Shown here in pieces: positions 8,654 to 21,397 of a stretch of DNA of 64,000 nucleotides. Where the stretch lies: contig CP141140.1 of assembly GCA_035235625.1 (NCBI GenBank), forward strand, positions 8,886,685-8,950,684, given 5' to 3'. The stretch's first letter is position 1. Every line of letters starts with the position of its first letter. Below the pieces are notes generated by a model. That model saw nothing but the letters and a program-made list of their open reading frames with translations, was not told where the DNA came from and did not search any database. This stretch comes from Saururus chinensis. Lineage: Eukaryota > Streptophyta > Magnoliopsida > Piperales > Saururaceae. Both the position numbers and the translations under genes were made by a program.

Positions 8654-11600
8654 TGGAGATTGTATTTATTGGCCTTGTTTGGAAATGACTTCAATTATGT
8701 AAAAAGAAACCGCACACGATACTTCAATACTCACTAGTGGAATGTATACCCATGAGTTGGATAGTGTAGATTGTTTAAGTAGTAGCTAAATATTTAATAA
8801 AATAAATAATAAAAATAATTTTTTATTTGTGGCTAGTGTCAACTACGAACACCACATACCCAAAAAAAAATAATTAATTTGAACTTTTTCTATGCATATG
8901 AACTTTAATATAATAAAGTTTTTCAGTACAAATTAAAAAATATTTTATTTTAAAGTTTTTAAAATTAAATTTATTCAAATTTAGATTTAGATTCAGATCT
9001 CTGATTTAGATTCAAATTCAATGTGAAATTCAGATAGTAGGCTTTTCAGAATTTTCAGTTCACTTTTCATATTCAGATTTAGATAAAACAAATGGAACCT
9101 AAGTCCTCCTGTTGCATCTTGTAGAAAAAGTTTTCTGTTGTTTTACAAAGGACCACAAGTAGTTAGTTATCCATCGCTTTATCCCACAAAAGAGTTAGTC
9201 TGACTATTTTTTTTGCACTAGTCGACGTTTATTTCTATTAAGATAATACTCAAGGCATTAACTCATATTAATGCAGTTGACATGACATGTAGTTGAACAG
9301 TGGCCCGTGGGGACTACATACGCAAGACAGCCATGTAGGTTGCAACTAAAATTTAGTCCTTTGGCCAAGTGAAAGACAAACTAAAATTGGATGAACTGGT
9401 GAAGAATGCACGCTCCACAAGTCTCACTTTCTATTTAATTCATTTTCACTCGTCACATGCATATTCTTTTTACCAATCAGTAATAAGTGGAAAATGTTAT
9501 CCTGCAAGCACCTCATAATAAAAAGGCCCTCACCACTTGGGATTGAAAGTCCCACTAAGGTGAGGCCACTCACCATTTGGGATTGAAAGCAAAGATAGAC
9601 GGGGCCCGCATGTTCAAGTGGCCTAATTTGGTGGGCCCCTCAATGGAGCCTCTCTTTCTAGTTTAAATCCCAAGTGGCCCGACCTGTGTCAAGGCCTCGT
9701 GAAATGTTAAACAAATAATCCCGGAGGAACTCGTAGGGATCATGTTTCATGGAACTGTTAATGTGGTATTTAAACTACTTTATCTTTAAAGAAAAGGTAA
9801 GAAGGAGATATTTCTCTAACATGACATTCTTTCATTTTTTTCATGTCTGGGACAGTGGAGCATATGATTGCCTCTGCCTTTAAAGAAACGGGGAAATCCG
9901 ATATGTGCATGTATCGAAGTACGTTTGCTAAGTGCTCGTCTTCCTGCAAAGTGCGGCCGAATAGTTTTGCGCAGAACCGACCCACTTTCGCCCCTTTTAC
10001 ACTTTAATAACATGTGAAGCACAGAAGGAAACGAAGCATCTGGTGCTTTTTATAGCTTCTTCCCTTTACAAGATCACACATTTCTGGCTTCGAATGGTTG
10101 AGAGCCCTCCTTGAATGTCCACCATCGGCTTTAAAAGGTCAAAACCCACAATGGAAAGGTCGGCCACATGAAGCAGGTCCACTTTTGCACTGCACGGGCT
10201 TGGGATGGGAAAGCTCGCGATCGTGGCCAAAAAGGCTAAGAATAGAGCTGAGAAAGCTCGCGTCCCCCTGTTTTCTTGCTCGCTCGCGCTGATGTGCAGT
10301 CTCATTGCACGAGCCCCACGTTATATTTGTGGGCCACATGTCTTGATCGAGGCTCACGTACGGTGAGCAACCTATTAATGGCACTTTGTGGAGTGCCCAA
10401 CGCTGCTGCCTATTCCTCACATTGAAATTAGTTTTCTGAACTTGTACAGAAACAAGATCGTCATGGTGGAAATTTTGAATTAGTTTCCTTTTAACTACCA
10501 CTTTTAGACTTCACATACCAAACAATTAATGGCAGCGCCTTAGACCAAGATGCGCATGCTCTGGGTCCCTGCTCAAACGCAATGCCTCACGCGCAGCGCG
10601 CGTGCAGCCAACGATTCTGACAGCGAGCGGTCAAAATTATAAAATTTGCTACTTGTCTCTTTCTGCCTTCATCCTGCAGCCCTTGATTTCTGGAACTTTT
10701 TGGGTGTTGGTGGGCTCCCCACTCGCAAGGAGCGGTCTTTAAGGCGCCGCCGGCCCTGGCAAGACAGGAGCCGAGTCTGTTACCTACCGTCTCTTCTATC
10801 GCAATCTCACTTCGAGAATTCGGGAATTATTTTATTATTATACAGACAGCGAATGAGCATATTCTGAAGCATATAATGGAATGGCATTCTGGTTGGCTAG
10901 GAGCTGTGGACCCATTTGTAGGACTAGGGTCCATAAACTTTCATTTTTCAAATTTTAAAAGTATAAGCGTTTTTATATTCTACTCTTACAATAAGCTCAT
11001 TGTAAAGAATACTTAGAAACTCTTTATCTATAAAAACGATAATATATATATAATAATAATAAATTATAAATATTTTTTTACACTAGGTTCATTGTTAAAG
11101 GAGAGCTTGCCTACCATGACGACCTCCTCATTTTGTGAAAAGTATAGAAGTTAAAAAGATGCGAAGTTTGCTAAGGAAAGTGCACCTTCAGGTTTTGATT
11201 CAACAGTTACATAATTCAGAGTAGAATAATTTGTACTTATTTCCTTGATCCAATGATTCATGATGTTCGAGTTTAAGCTGACACGTATACCCGGACTTAT
11301 ACAAATTTTTTCTTCATGATTTAAAAATAAATTATGCTGTAACAATTGTTGGCCACCCCGCCAGCAACGAATCTGTTAGAATACATAGAATGGGGACTTC
11401 TTCTAGGTCGTAAATGCAGTTACTACCTTGAAATTATAACAGTGACGCGCTAAAAGACATGTCTATTGCTTGTTTAATATTGATGTTCCCTTTATGCTTG
11501 TGCATGTGCGTGCTTCTTATATTTGCGATAAAATAAAGAAAAGGCCCTATGTGTACTGGAATCTGGTATGTCATGAAGCACGCAGAGGCTTTCTTCTTCC

Positions 11601-13845
11601 TGGATGTGACGCTAGAAGGCTAGAACCTTTATATTTCTTATTTTATTGGCTATTTTTTGCCTAGAACCTACCAAATACGATGGCGTTTGACTCCATAAAA
11701 GATAATAAAACTCCATTTGGAACATAATACTCCATAAACGATGAGTATTCAGAACACACAACCAGGCTGCCCATACAATATCTACAATAAGGCAACCTGA
11801 CGCACATATACACTGCTCGGCGGAGAATATGGTACGTTGACATTTTTACGCAATTCAGTTGGTGGCATTGATATTTGGGTTCAGGGAGCGATTGCGATAG
11901 TGCATAATGTGCATTCCTTCCATGCTTTGAAGTTTGAACCCGTTACGGCCCAAGCCATGTAGGAAAGTAATGTTGAGAAAGGAGTAGGCCGGATCGTCAA
12001 ATTAATTTTGACACCAACGGGCCAAAGCCAAACCGTTGGTTTTCAATGAAGTTTACAAGTTCTTTGACTAGTACACTTTTTCATCAGGTCCCAGCCAGTG
12101 ACTAACATGCAATTAAGTCAATGTCGTAGGCTAATTGACAAGGTTCAAAAAATTCTACATTGCAAGACCATCGGTTTGTATCGTATCACGGGTGTTTTCC
12201 CTATAACTTCCAGCATTCTAGGGAAAACAGTACCCTATATATCCGTCTTGTATCCTTGGGCATAATATTGGCACGGATGAGTGAGCATTCAAAGGCAACC
12301 ATATAACAATTATACTCAAAACCATGCCTAAAAAGGATAAGAAAAAACAGTTTAATCATCATTCCAGTTCATTGATTGGTGCTTACTTTGTTCCTTTAAT
12401 GGTAGGCCGCCCAACCATGTTAAAGAGAAGGTCAATTTGTAAAGGAAACCAGCCATTAGGGAACATAAAGGCCGTTCGGCCATTGCCAAAAATAAACAAA
12501 GGCCATTTGGGAATAGTAGCTAGGGATGGCATGTGAGCCGAGCCAATCGTATTAATATCCCTGCGTCGGCTCCATTGTCTTCTCTCTCTTTTTATATATA
12601 TGATCACCATGACTATGAGGGGCCTCTGCCACCAGGCAATTGGCATCATGCGTCGGCCTTTTTGGTAGGTGGTGGCTGATTCCTCCTCCTCTTTCCTCTC
12701 AAGTCCTTCCATAAACCCCACCTTCCTAAGGCCGCCTTTGCTGGGTCCCAGCAGTAAAAAAGGCCAAGCGAATCCGCTTCTCGCTCGTACAAGACACGCG
12801 TACTGCCACTGAGTAATCTTGTCGTCACGCTGACAATAATGCCCCCCCATTGTTATTGCTACTCTAGTCACTTTGATTAATAACCCGTGATTCTTACTTT
12901 TCTCCTTAAAATGCCCGTGAATCATACTGTACTTGTTACCCCGGAATGGCTAATTCGTTTGCCCAACGAGTCAACTTTGTCCAGCTCCTATAGGCCCACA
13001 TTCAACCCAGCCCAGGTGAAGCGTCCCATCCCTAGCTAGTTAATTAGCTCCATTATTGCATTAGTTCATTCGTTTTCTTACACAGTGTCGGTTCGTGTAT
13101 TCTATGCTTCTTACTAACGCAGCAGATCGTACATGATTTTGAGCGTTCCACTATTTCTAACCAATTTATAAGGTGGCACGTGTGTACCAAAAAATTAAAA
13201 AAAAATAAGGTGGTAACATCTCGACAGGTGAGCAGATTCATGAAAAAGTACCGCCCATAAACCTCTTCGCGCGGGCCGCCCCCTCCTACTTTAGGGAGAG
13301 TTTTTCCTAATCTTTGACGATGAGTTGAGCGTAATAAACACAGCGTAAATTATACTTAAGAAGTCATTCATTCACAAGACTAATTGTCTCTGATTTTATA
13401 TACTCTCTGTTCTAAATTAATAACTTTATTTAACAAATAAATTTGTTTTATATTAATAATTTTATTTTATTAAATTTAAATAATTGAATACTTAAAAAAA
13501 ATATTATAAACTTATTTTATTTTATTTTGCTTTGTGTGAATTTTACTATTCAATATAAGAAAGAGTATCAAATGCTCCCATGCTTAACTTACGCTCGGCT
13601 CACTACATGAGGGAGCACTAAAAGGTCTTCCACACCTGAGCATCTCGAGGCCGAACTCTTTAAGATCTCACGTCAACGCAGCTTCCCTTCTCCCCCCACA
13701 CCTACCTCTACCTCACCAGTTCAGCCGCCACGCCCAGCTCCGGGTCGTCAGACAAATGCCAATTAATTCTTCTTAATATACCACGTCGGATGCCACGTAG
13801 ATATCATACGATTCAACATGTCCCCGTGCCACACAAATTTCCAAC
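8654..13845. other. Long gene-poor intergenic stretch
   Basis: I recognise no gene. 8760-9070 is AT-rich with a repeated agattcaaatt/agattcag motif. At 9522-9670 two copies of a 'ggcc-ctcacca-ttgggattgaaag' block are followed by an inverted copy near 9660 (aatcccaagtggccc), probably the end structure of a small transposon. 10520-10640 is locally GC-rich with cgcgcagcgcgcg. A degenerate Stowaway-like end (tactctctgttctaaattaa) starts at 13401 and fades out near 13570. Several open frames of 60-180 codons here have no family match or splice support. Confidence 0.45.
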
Positions 13846-13853
13846 TATTTAAG
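13846..13853 (+). promoter_or_regulatory. Possible TATA box of the ALKBH gene
   Basis: The octamer ctatttaa lies 135 bp upstream of the proposed ATG at 13988, in a CT-rich leader. It is a weak match to TATAAA; position is the main support. Confidence 0.3.
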
Positions 13854-13987
13854 CCGCCCCCGCTTTCCCACCCCCTACTCTCCAGCTTTCCATTTCTCGC
13901 CCGCCAGCTTCCTCCCCACCCCTGATTTGTTTCGGTTCCGACACGTAAAAAACAAAGAAAAGATATCGGAGCCTTGCGTCGCCCGAG

Positions 13988-16900
13988 ATGGCTTCGTCGC
14001 CTGCAGCGATGCCATCGCTGGCGCCGAAACCTCTGTCCTCGCTGCCGGAGGTGGTGGCGAGGGATGCCATGATGGCCTGGTTTCGCGGCGAATTCGCTGC
14101 GGCCAACGCGATCATCGATGCGCTCTGCAACCACCTCACCCAGATCACCGGCCCTGACCAGAGACAGGACTATGAGTCCGTGTTCGCCGCGATTCACCGG
14201 AGGAGGCTCAACTGGATCCCCATCCTTCACATGCAGAAATACTTCTCCATCGCGGAGATCGCCGTCGAGCTCCGTCGCACTGCGGCCGCCAAACAGACCA
14301 AAGTAGAATACGAAATAGGAGAACAACTGATTCCTGTCACTGAGGCTGGCGCTAAGGACGTGGTGGAGAAAGATGGAGGGGAAGAAAAGAAGGAAGAAAA
14401 TGTTTGTAAGGTGGAAGAAGAAGCGGATGGTGGAAACTCGTCTTCGTCGGATCGGCAGACAGAGGAGGGAGATGGTGAGTTAGTTATTATTTTTTGCGTT
14501 ATAATTGCATCAATCATCGCCGATTTTCTCGTCCTTTTGTTCTGTTTTCCTTTTTTTAAAAACAAAAGGTACGTACCGGGACGGCGTTGCGTTGAGGAAC
14601 TTGACGCCGTTCTCGACCTCCGCCGGTAATGGAAGAGCGCACCTGTGAGAGGATCTCTCGGTGGTGCTTGGACCAATTCAATTTAATTCAATATTCGTTC
14701 ATTTTTTTCATTATTCGTTGAGACGACAGAATTGTCGTTTCGGTTTTATTTACAAGCTTGTTTTGGAATGGTAATTCTAGAGAAGTATTTTAATAGTAAA
14801 TAGGCTTGGGAATCTAATTGTGATCTACGCACACACTTACGGACTATATACGCGTCCTCCCTTCCACCGTTCATTTGATGCCCTAAGGGCGAGTATATGA
14901 TGACTTTGTAGCTTTTGCCACTGTTAGGTACTAAATGTCTTTAGGGAAAGTGCTTTTTCTATCAGGGTCGTTTAGTATTTTAAAGGCGGCTGCACTGACA
15001 TGCCTTTCCAGGGCAAGCCAGGAAATGGAGAAATTTTTCTGTGCGTCGCACACTCTGTTGCCCCTGCCCTGTATTTCACCATTTAAAAAAAAAAAAAACT
15101 CATCTGGTTATGACGTCTGTTTTGTTTATTATTCACGGGAAAGTAAAAACAGATCTGCTTTTTTTTATCCTAGGCCCTTCGATTGGTTGGGGACCAACTC
15201 TTCCGGGTTGATGCACTCGAGGTTTTAGGTTCATAGGCTTCGACCATTCGACAGGGGGATCCAAAGTATTTGTTTTCCCTTCCCTTCGAAGTTTGTGATT
15301 GTTGACATGTGTGAACCCTATATTGTACCGATCTGGAGAAGTCGTTTTGTAAATGAGAGAGAGACATTTATGGGTGCCGGCGTGGGCGAGTCACTCGGAT
15401 TTTCAGCTTGGACGATCGTGAATAATAGCCAAAGCCGACATTTCTTATTGGGAAGATTTTTTATTTCTCTACAAAATAAAAAATTGTTGAGGGCTCCCGT
15501 GGCATTAGATGGTCTGTCAGTTTCTATCATGAGGAAGGAAAATGGTAATTATTTAATAAATTAAATTGACAAAATATTTAAATTAAGTTTTGCTTGAATA
15601 AAATACATAAGCCTTAAGTAAACTGTGTAAAGTTTACATATTTTGTTCAACTAAAAATAAATTTTAAATTTTTTATTAAACAGATTTATTAAGTGTATAT
15701 TACTTTTCCTCGAATAAAGTGGGAGTAGGGGTAAATAATATTTCCTTCAAAACTCCCCTTACTTCTTCCTTTCCTGGGAGAGAGAGCTTAGAAGTTTAAC
15801 ACCTGGACTGTTAACGTAGTATACCATGTTTGCCATGTAGAATCACGCGGTTATTGTGGCGACAATGCCCAGAAATCGACCGCAGTTGATATAGCACGGT
15901 CCCCAGAGTTCTATTATGTGGCTGCGGTTGCCCAGAAATGGACCACCTTCAGATAGTGCTTTCTGCTTTCTACCCCATTTCTAGGTTCACTGACATTGAT
16001 CAACATCGATCATTGAGAATCCGAATTCGGAAAGACCCGCTTGCAGATGGGACCTACATAAATGTAACTAAGTGGAAATAGGCACAGATGAAAGTTTTAA
16101 AAAAGAAAGTTGATATTTTTACTTTATTTTTTCTACACTAAATGTCTACTCAGCTTCACTTTTCCTACATTAAATGTTTACTCAGCCTCTTATTAAAGAG
16201 TGAAGGTGAGTTATCATTCACCTTTTCTCATCGAATAGGACTATAGGAGGATAAAATAAACTTTTGGTATCAAAAAAGTAGAGTAGAAATATTATTATTT
16301 TAAAAAAACTAGAGAATAACGTTATACTAGTTTCAAAATTTAGAAAAAAAAAGTTATAATGGTTCTCAATAAAAAATCTATATGGGCGTTGATGTTAATT
16401 TATCATTTTGTTATACTCTTAAATTTTCTCAACCAAGAATCTATATAGGAGTGGATGTTTACAAAACTTCCAAGTTCCCCAGCTAGATCAAAGTTACAAA
16501 TACTTATACACCATGAAATGCCTTGCTTCATGTTGGATATAAACCTCCTGCTTTTTCGTCTTACTGTAGAAGGGCGGGAGACATTTGATCTGTTTTGCTA
16601 TTCAAGTTGTTAATATTTTTTTCTGCTTCCCCCTGTTGTTTATTAGGATCTCATGGAGACAACTTGTCATCCCAAAGTTTGCAGATCATTTCGGACGAGG
16701 AGATAAGCGCAGAGCGCCCTGCCAGGATCAAAATTACTAAAGGTTTCATAGCCAAGGAGCCAGTGAAAGGGCATATGGCGAGTCCTGTCGAGCATTATTT
16801 TTCACTTATTTGATGAATATACGAGTCCAGCAGCATCTTAATTAACAGTATATTTGTTCAGTTAAAGTTGAATGAGTCAGTAAAGATCTTTTGTTCTTTT

Positions 16901-18511
16901 GGCTGCAGGTTAATGTTGTAAAGGGTCTTAAGCTGTATGAAGATATATTCTCTGAGACGGAAATATCGAAGCTTGCTGACTATATAGATGGACTTCGTCT
17001 TGCCGGTCGAAGAGGAGAACTATCAGGTCTGAACCACTGCACTCAAACTCCCTTTAATTTGATGTTTTTATTAATAACCCTGATATTTTGGCTTTAAGAG
17101 TTTCTTGTAATACTATTAACACGTTTAGGCTCCACAGTTCTTGGTTTTTATGATTATTACATGTATTCCTGATAGCTCCCTTTCATCTAATGTGATTAGC
17201 TAACTACTGATTGTCCATAAATTCCTCAGGTGAGACATTCATACTATTCAACAAACAATTGAAGGGGAACAAGAGAGAAATCATTCAGCTCGGTACTCCA
17301 CTTTTCCAATCCATCAAAGATTCGGCAACAAGTAATTACCTTCTAGCCTTTCAAGCTAGGGTCGGTGACATGTTTCTCTTTGACATACTATTATCGTTGT
17401 ATTAAAAATCCGAGAGCATACGAGTGTCTTCGACCATGTCATTCACCTACACATCCTAGTGGCTAGTGTTTTCCTAGTAACCCCTTGTGCAGGCGACTGC
17501 GACATATGATACACATTCTTTACGCAGGTAGCATAGAGCCCATTCCATCCACTCTGCAAGCGGTCATTGATCAGCTGATCCAGTGCCGTTTACTTCCGGA
17601 GAGTCGTAAACCAAATAGTTGTATAGTTAACTTTTTCGACGAGGTATGACTCGATTTCCTTCACTTAGTTGGTTCAATAGGTTTCTTTGTTCTTCTCTTC
17701 TCTATCCCCTCACTTTTTTCTAGCACACTAGTATTTTTACTTAAATCACGAAGTAACAATGTGCAGGGAGAATATTCACAGCCATATATGAAACCGCCCC
17801 ATTTGGACCAACCTATTTCGACGCTCCTGCTTTCCGAATCTACAATGGCCTTTGGCCGGGTCCTTATCAGCGATCATGACGGTAACTTCAAAGGCCCGCT
17901 CATGCTTTCGCTCAAAGAGGGGTAGGCACTTTTTCGTTCTTTATTCATGTGCATGCTTAACTGATTGGATCAAACAAGGCTCTTTTCGGCTCATCCCATT
18001 TGGGTTTGATCGGTCGACTAGGTCGCTGCTGGTCATGCGCGGCAACAGCGCGGAGATGGCAAGACATGTGATGTGCCCCTCCCCGAACAAGAGAATTAGT
18101 CTCACATTCTTCAAAGTGCGCGCCTTGCCTGCCACTGCCGGCACAGTTCACCCCACCACCATTCCACCACTGACGAGGGCCCTGGCTCTGTGGCAACCTG
18201 GGCGCCCCTACCCTTACAAGCTACCAAGAGCGGTCTTTGGGTACCAGCCAATGTGTACTATGCCCAAGTGGGGAGTCCTTCGAGCTGCCCCAGTTGTGAT
18301 GCTAGGGCCCGATCCACAAAGTCCTATTATGACCCCGGCAAAAAGGTTAATCCACGGCGGAAATGGAACCGGTGTCTTCCTGCCTTGGTCAATGGGATCC
18401 AGGAAAGCACCAAAACATGTACCTCCTCGTATCCAACGAGTGAGACTCCTGCCTCCTTCATCAACAGAGATTGATCAGGAGCCGTCTGCAGACTCAGATG
18501 TCACGGCGTAA
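13988..18511 (+). CDS. ALKBH10: RNA N6-methyladenosine demethylase, ALKBH9/10 family
   Basis: Fe(II)/2-oxoglutarate-dependent oxygenase of the AlkB family. Arabidopsis ALKBH9B and ALKBH10B remove m6A from mRNA and affect flowering and virus response; here that role is inferred. Seven exons: 13988-14474, 16647-16777, 16909-17026, 17230-17331, 17528-17643, 17767-17921 and 18022-18511 (TAA), total 532 residues. The N-terminal helical part contains FRGEFAAANAIIDALC and HMQKYFSIAEI (exon 1), then an acidic linker. The catalytic half holds NVVKGLKLYED, LRLAGRRGELSGETFI, ESRKPNSCIVNFFDE and PPHLDQPISTLLLSE, with iron ligands H330 and D332. The third ligand is H385 in MARHVMCP, with R394 following. 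ALKBH10B itself has HLE where this gene has HLD. The Pro-rich tail (MPKWGVLRAAPVVML, TGVFLPW, SRKAPKHVPPR) is also typical. Intron 1 is 2.17 kb. Intron 2 appears to use a GC donor (16778). The 9B/10A/10B assignment is open. Confidence 0.93.
14475..16646 (+). other. 2.17-kb first intron of the ALKBH gene
   Basis: It starts with GTGAGT and ends with TATTAG. The content is AT-rich with an A14-type run near 15085. There are short open frames, none with a recognisable product. Near 16100-16330 there are two loosely similar 'ctacactaaatgt-tactcagc' words. No alternative exon of the oxygenase is apparent. Confidence 0.6.
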
Positions 18512-20056
18512 GTAGCTCTTTTTTTATGTTGTCTCGCCCTAGCGAGGAGAGGCGGGGCCGGAAAATGTACTTTATTTCGGATGAGGTTCGAGGTAACACG
18601 TTGATAGGGTCGGCAAGCGTTTTAAATTATGCGCACTTGCAAAATGTAGCGAAGGTTCTTCCTCCGTCTTAGAGAATCGACTTTGGTATTACCTGAGAAT
18701 AGTTTTTATAACGGAGAAAATAGGGTTGAGTTGCAAATTGCATGTAATTTGTGTTCAGCATTTCTGAAGCTTGATCCACGTGCCTCAGATAACAAGTTAA
18801 ATTGCAGACTCGCAGTTTTACCCTATAGTAAAATCATTCTGGCAAAACTCGAGAAAGCATCATACAACAGTACCCAATATTTCGCTAACGAAAAGAGAAA
18901 AATATCATTAGAGGGCACCAAGTTAAATAGTAATTCAAGCGTGGCCATGAAATAAAAAAAATCAAATTAGTCGTAGAAATCAATGTTGAAAACTGACTGG
19001 CCAATTCGACCTGTTTACCTGCAAACCAAAATCTGGTTAATCTCCTTAAAGGCCTCTCTAACTGACTCGCTAAATAACCAGCACAAATTTGCAAATAGCC
19101 AGAACGAAGATGCTAAGTTCCTGTAATTCCAACAGTTCCAGATTATACGTTGTCATTTAATTTCTCTTGCCTAGATACTACTACACATGTAATAAATAAA
19201 TCAACTAGTAGGAAAAATAACAAAAAAATGTGCAGCGCAAAACAATACCCCACTTTAGTAGAACAGAGGAGACATATGAGACGGCAAGAACAAAATCTTA
19301 TCCAGAACCATTCAAGTTAGAGATTTACACCAAGAAGTGATTTGCAACTAATCTGTTTGTAGAAAAAGTCAAAATGGGCAACATTTTTTTCAGAACCTAG
19401 GATTGTGCTGAACTATTTTGCTAGTCAAAGTTACAGTTTCTACATATCATTTCACCCGTTTTAGGACAATCGTTGAGGGTCTTCAACCAAATCCATACCG
19501 ATCCTTAAATCAAATCATTACTGCAGAAAGCTAACTAAATTAAGATAGTCAGTTGCAAAGTATTTCTCTGACTCCTATTCACTCGCCAAATCACAAAGGC
19601 TAAACACACAGACACATTAAAAATCGTTGAAACTGCTAAAGTTTGCTCCAAATTTTATAAATTAACTCCTCCATGTCATAATAAATTAAGTACTCCACAA
19701 TTCTCACTATGTGGCCTAAGAACTCAAAATAGAACTAAATATACTAGAAATTAACATAGTTTTCTAAAGTCTTCATTCATAGCTACAGAAAGTAAGCGTA
19801 GCATCGAGTGATAACAGAAATCTATACCTGAAACTAGGAAAACAAATTAGCTTGAACCATCTATCGATCATGGAAGAACAGAGAAGACAAACAAACTGCC
19901 CTTGTGCAGTTGCTTTTAATATGGTGGTGTTGAATTACACAACCAATAACTATTTACATGGTAAATTGGTAAAATAAACGGACTAAAACAATCATTTTCC
20001 AATGTGCGGAAGAGGCAACTGAATGAATATTACTACCATTTTTTGTATATACGAAG
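18512..20056. other. Convergent intergenic region between ALKBH and BSD genes
   Basis: This holds the 3' ends of two genes pointing toward each other: ALKBH (+) ending at 18511 and the BSD gene (-) ending at 20057. The DNA is AT-rich and lacks long open frames or repeats that I can define. The minus-strand part nearest 20057 is the likely 3' UTR of the BSD gene. Confidence 0.5.
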
Positions 20057-21397
20057 TCACTGCTTCGAAGGCTCATCATCTTCAATGTCCCAAGTCAAAT
20101 CTTCATCTTCTTCAGCGGTGCTCAGCCTCTTCCGCAAGTCAATTTTATTGACACTCCCACTCGAACTCATCCTTTTCTCATCACTGCTTCCAATATTTTC
20201 AATTTCATCCCACCCAAGCTCATCTTCATCGTGAACAGACCGTTGACTTGACACAACTGAGACATCGCTGTCTTTTCTCGATTCGGTTAGCTCCGCCTTG
20301 ACCTCTGCTAACTTTTCAGCAGATATGGCAATTGAGTCTCCATCAGTCTGAGTTTTTGCTTCTAAGGGTACTTCTGGATCAGACACTCTCGTAGCAAAAG
20401 GTTTGGCATCAGCATTATTGTCATTCTGAACTTCCTCACCAGTTTCATCGACTTCAGAATTCAAACTTCTCTCTCCAATAATTTCAACCGGGTTCCCAAT
20501 TTCACCACTCTTCTTTAAATCTGTGACGACATTCTCGTCTTCTTCATCATCATCAACTTCCCAACTTAAGTCTTCTTCATCTCCCCCCGAAATCACTCGC
20601 TTAACGAGATTAGCCCTAGCATCCTCCACCTGTTTAAGCTTATGAAACTTATAAAAATACCGAGACCAAAAAGTCTCGTGGCTAATCACACTGGGGACAA
20701 GCTTCCTGTAAATCCCTTCAATAATCCCACCCGCGCCACACAAGCTATCAATCTCTTCCGCCTTCTCGGACAGTAAAAACCCCGACCTCCACCGGCTATA
20801 CTCATCGAAATCCTCAGGTTCATCGCAATAAGTACTTGGGTCCAATTGAAGCGCATGAACATGCGCTTCAAATCGATTGTAACGAACCGAGCTGAAGGCG
20901 GAGTTACCACGATTCTGGGAGTCAGACCAATCGCTATCCCGATCGGCTAAAAAGGCGTCTTTCCCTTGTGCCATGATCACGGCCGTTCCCCTCCAGACCG
21001 AGCTCCCAAAATCGTCGATAGCCTGACCGACCGACTCAAGGGATTCTTGGGCAACGGAGGCACCCGCATCTAGGGTTCCGGGGAGGTCTTTGATGGCTTC
21101 CCGGATGGCGGTGGTCTCCTTCTTGAGTCCAGAACTGAACTCTTCCAGATCCCGACGGTAGTTCTGGAGGACGGACTCGGACTTGGTGGCGATTGTCTCA
21201 ATCAAGCCACCGAATGACCAGGCGCCCCTCGTGGCGGCGGCGGCGGCGGCTGAAGAAGAATTATAAGTTGGGGCTCCATAGTGCGTTTGGGGCCGATGAT
21301 CCCGATATCCGCCGCCTTCTTGTTCTACCGAACCGGATGTGGGTTCAGGAAGTTGGGTATCTGGATCCGGAGAGAAAACTGATTTGAAGAAATTCAT
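20057..21397 (-). CDS. BSD domain-containing protein (DOS2-like), intronless
   Basis: Single uninterrupted 446-codon reading frame, ATG at 21397-21395, TGA at 20059-20057. Features in order: an N-terminal MNFFKSVFSPDP start; a polyalanine run at about residues 50-55; and an amphipathic helical stretch at about 60-130 (GGLIETIATKSESVLQNYRR, then LKKETTAIREAI). The BSD domain lies at about 197-252 with its hallmark Phe-Trp pair at 243-244 (ETFWSRYFYK). A long acidic Ser/Glu/Asp-rich tail ends in two echoing motifs, EEDLSWEVDDDEE (near 275) and EDLTWDIEDDEPSKQ (C-terminus). BSD domains occur in TFIIH subunit p62/Tfb1, synapse-associated proteins and yeast Dos2. Plant members of this type have no firmly known function. 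The polyalanine corresponds to a GCC/GGC repeat near 21233-21252. Confidence 0.92.
   Translation of the reverse strand: MNFFKSVFSPDPDTQLPEPTSGSVEQEGGGYRDHRPQTHYGAPTYNSSSAAAAAATRGAWSFGGLIETIATKSESVLQNYRRDLEEFSSGLKKETTAIREAIKDLPGTLDAGASVAQESLESVGQAIDDFGSSVWRGTAVIMAQGKDAFLADRDSDWSDSQNRGNSAFSSVRYNRFEAHVHALQLDPSTYCDEPEDFDEYSRWRSGFLLSEKAEEIDSLCGAGGIIEGIYRKLVPSVISHETFWSRYFYKFHKLKQVEDARANLVKRVISGGDEEDLSWEVDDDEEDENVVTDLKKSGEIGNPVEIIGERSLNSEVDETGEEVQNDNNADAKPFATRVSDPEVPLEAKTQTDGDSIAISAEKLAEVKAELTESRKDSDVSVVSSQRSVHDEDELGWDEIENIGSSDEKRMSSSGSVNKIDLRKRLSTAEEDEDLTWDIEDDEPSKQ

Noticed and set aside
10066-10501. Overlapping minus-strand frames of 79 and 120 codons
   Set aside because: No family resemblance and mutually overlapping; no evidence of coding.
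11151-11345. 64-codon minus-strand frame with exon-like composition
   Set aside because: Reads smoothly but matches nothing I know and lacks neighbouring exons.
12383-12925. 180-codon minus-strand open frame
   Set aside because: No recognisable family, overlaps other frames, odd composition; not supported as a gene.
13763-14326. 187-codon minus-strand frame over ALKBH exon 1
   Set aside because: Shadow of the GC-rich sense exon, whose protein is clearly conserved.
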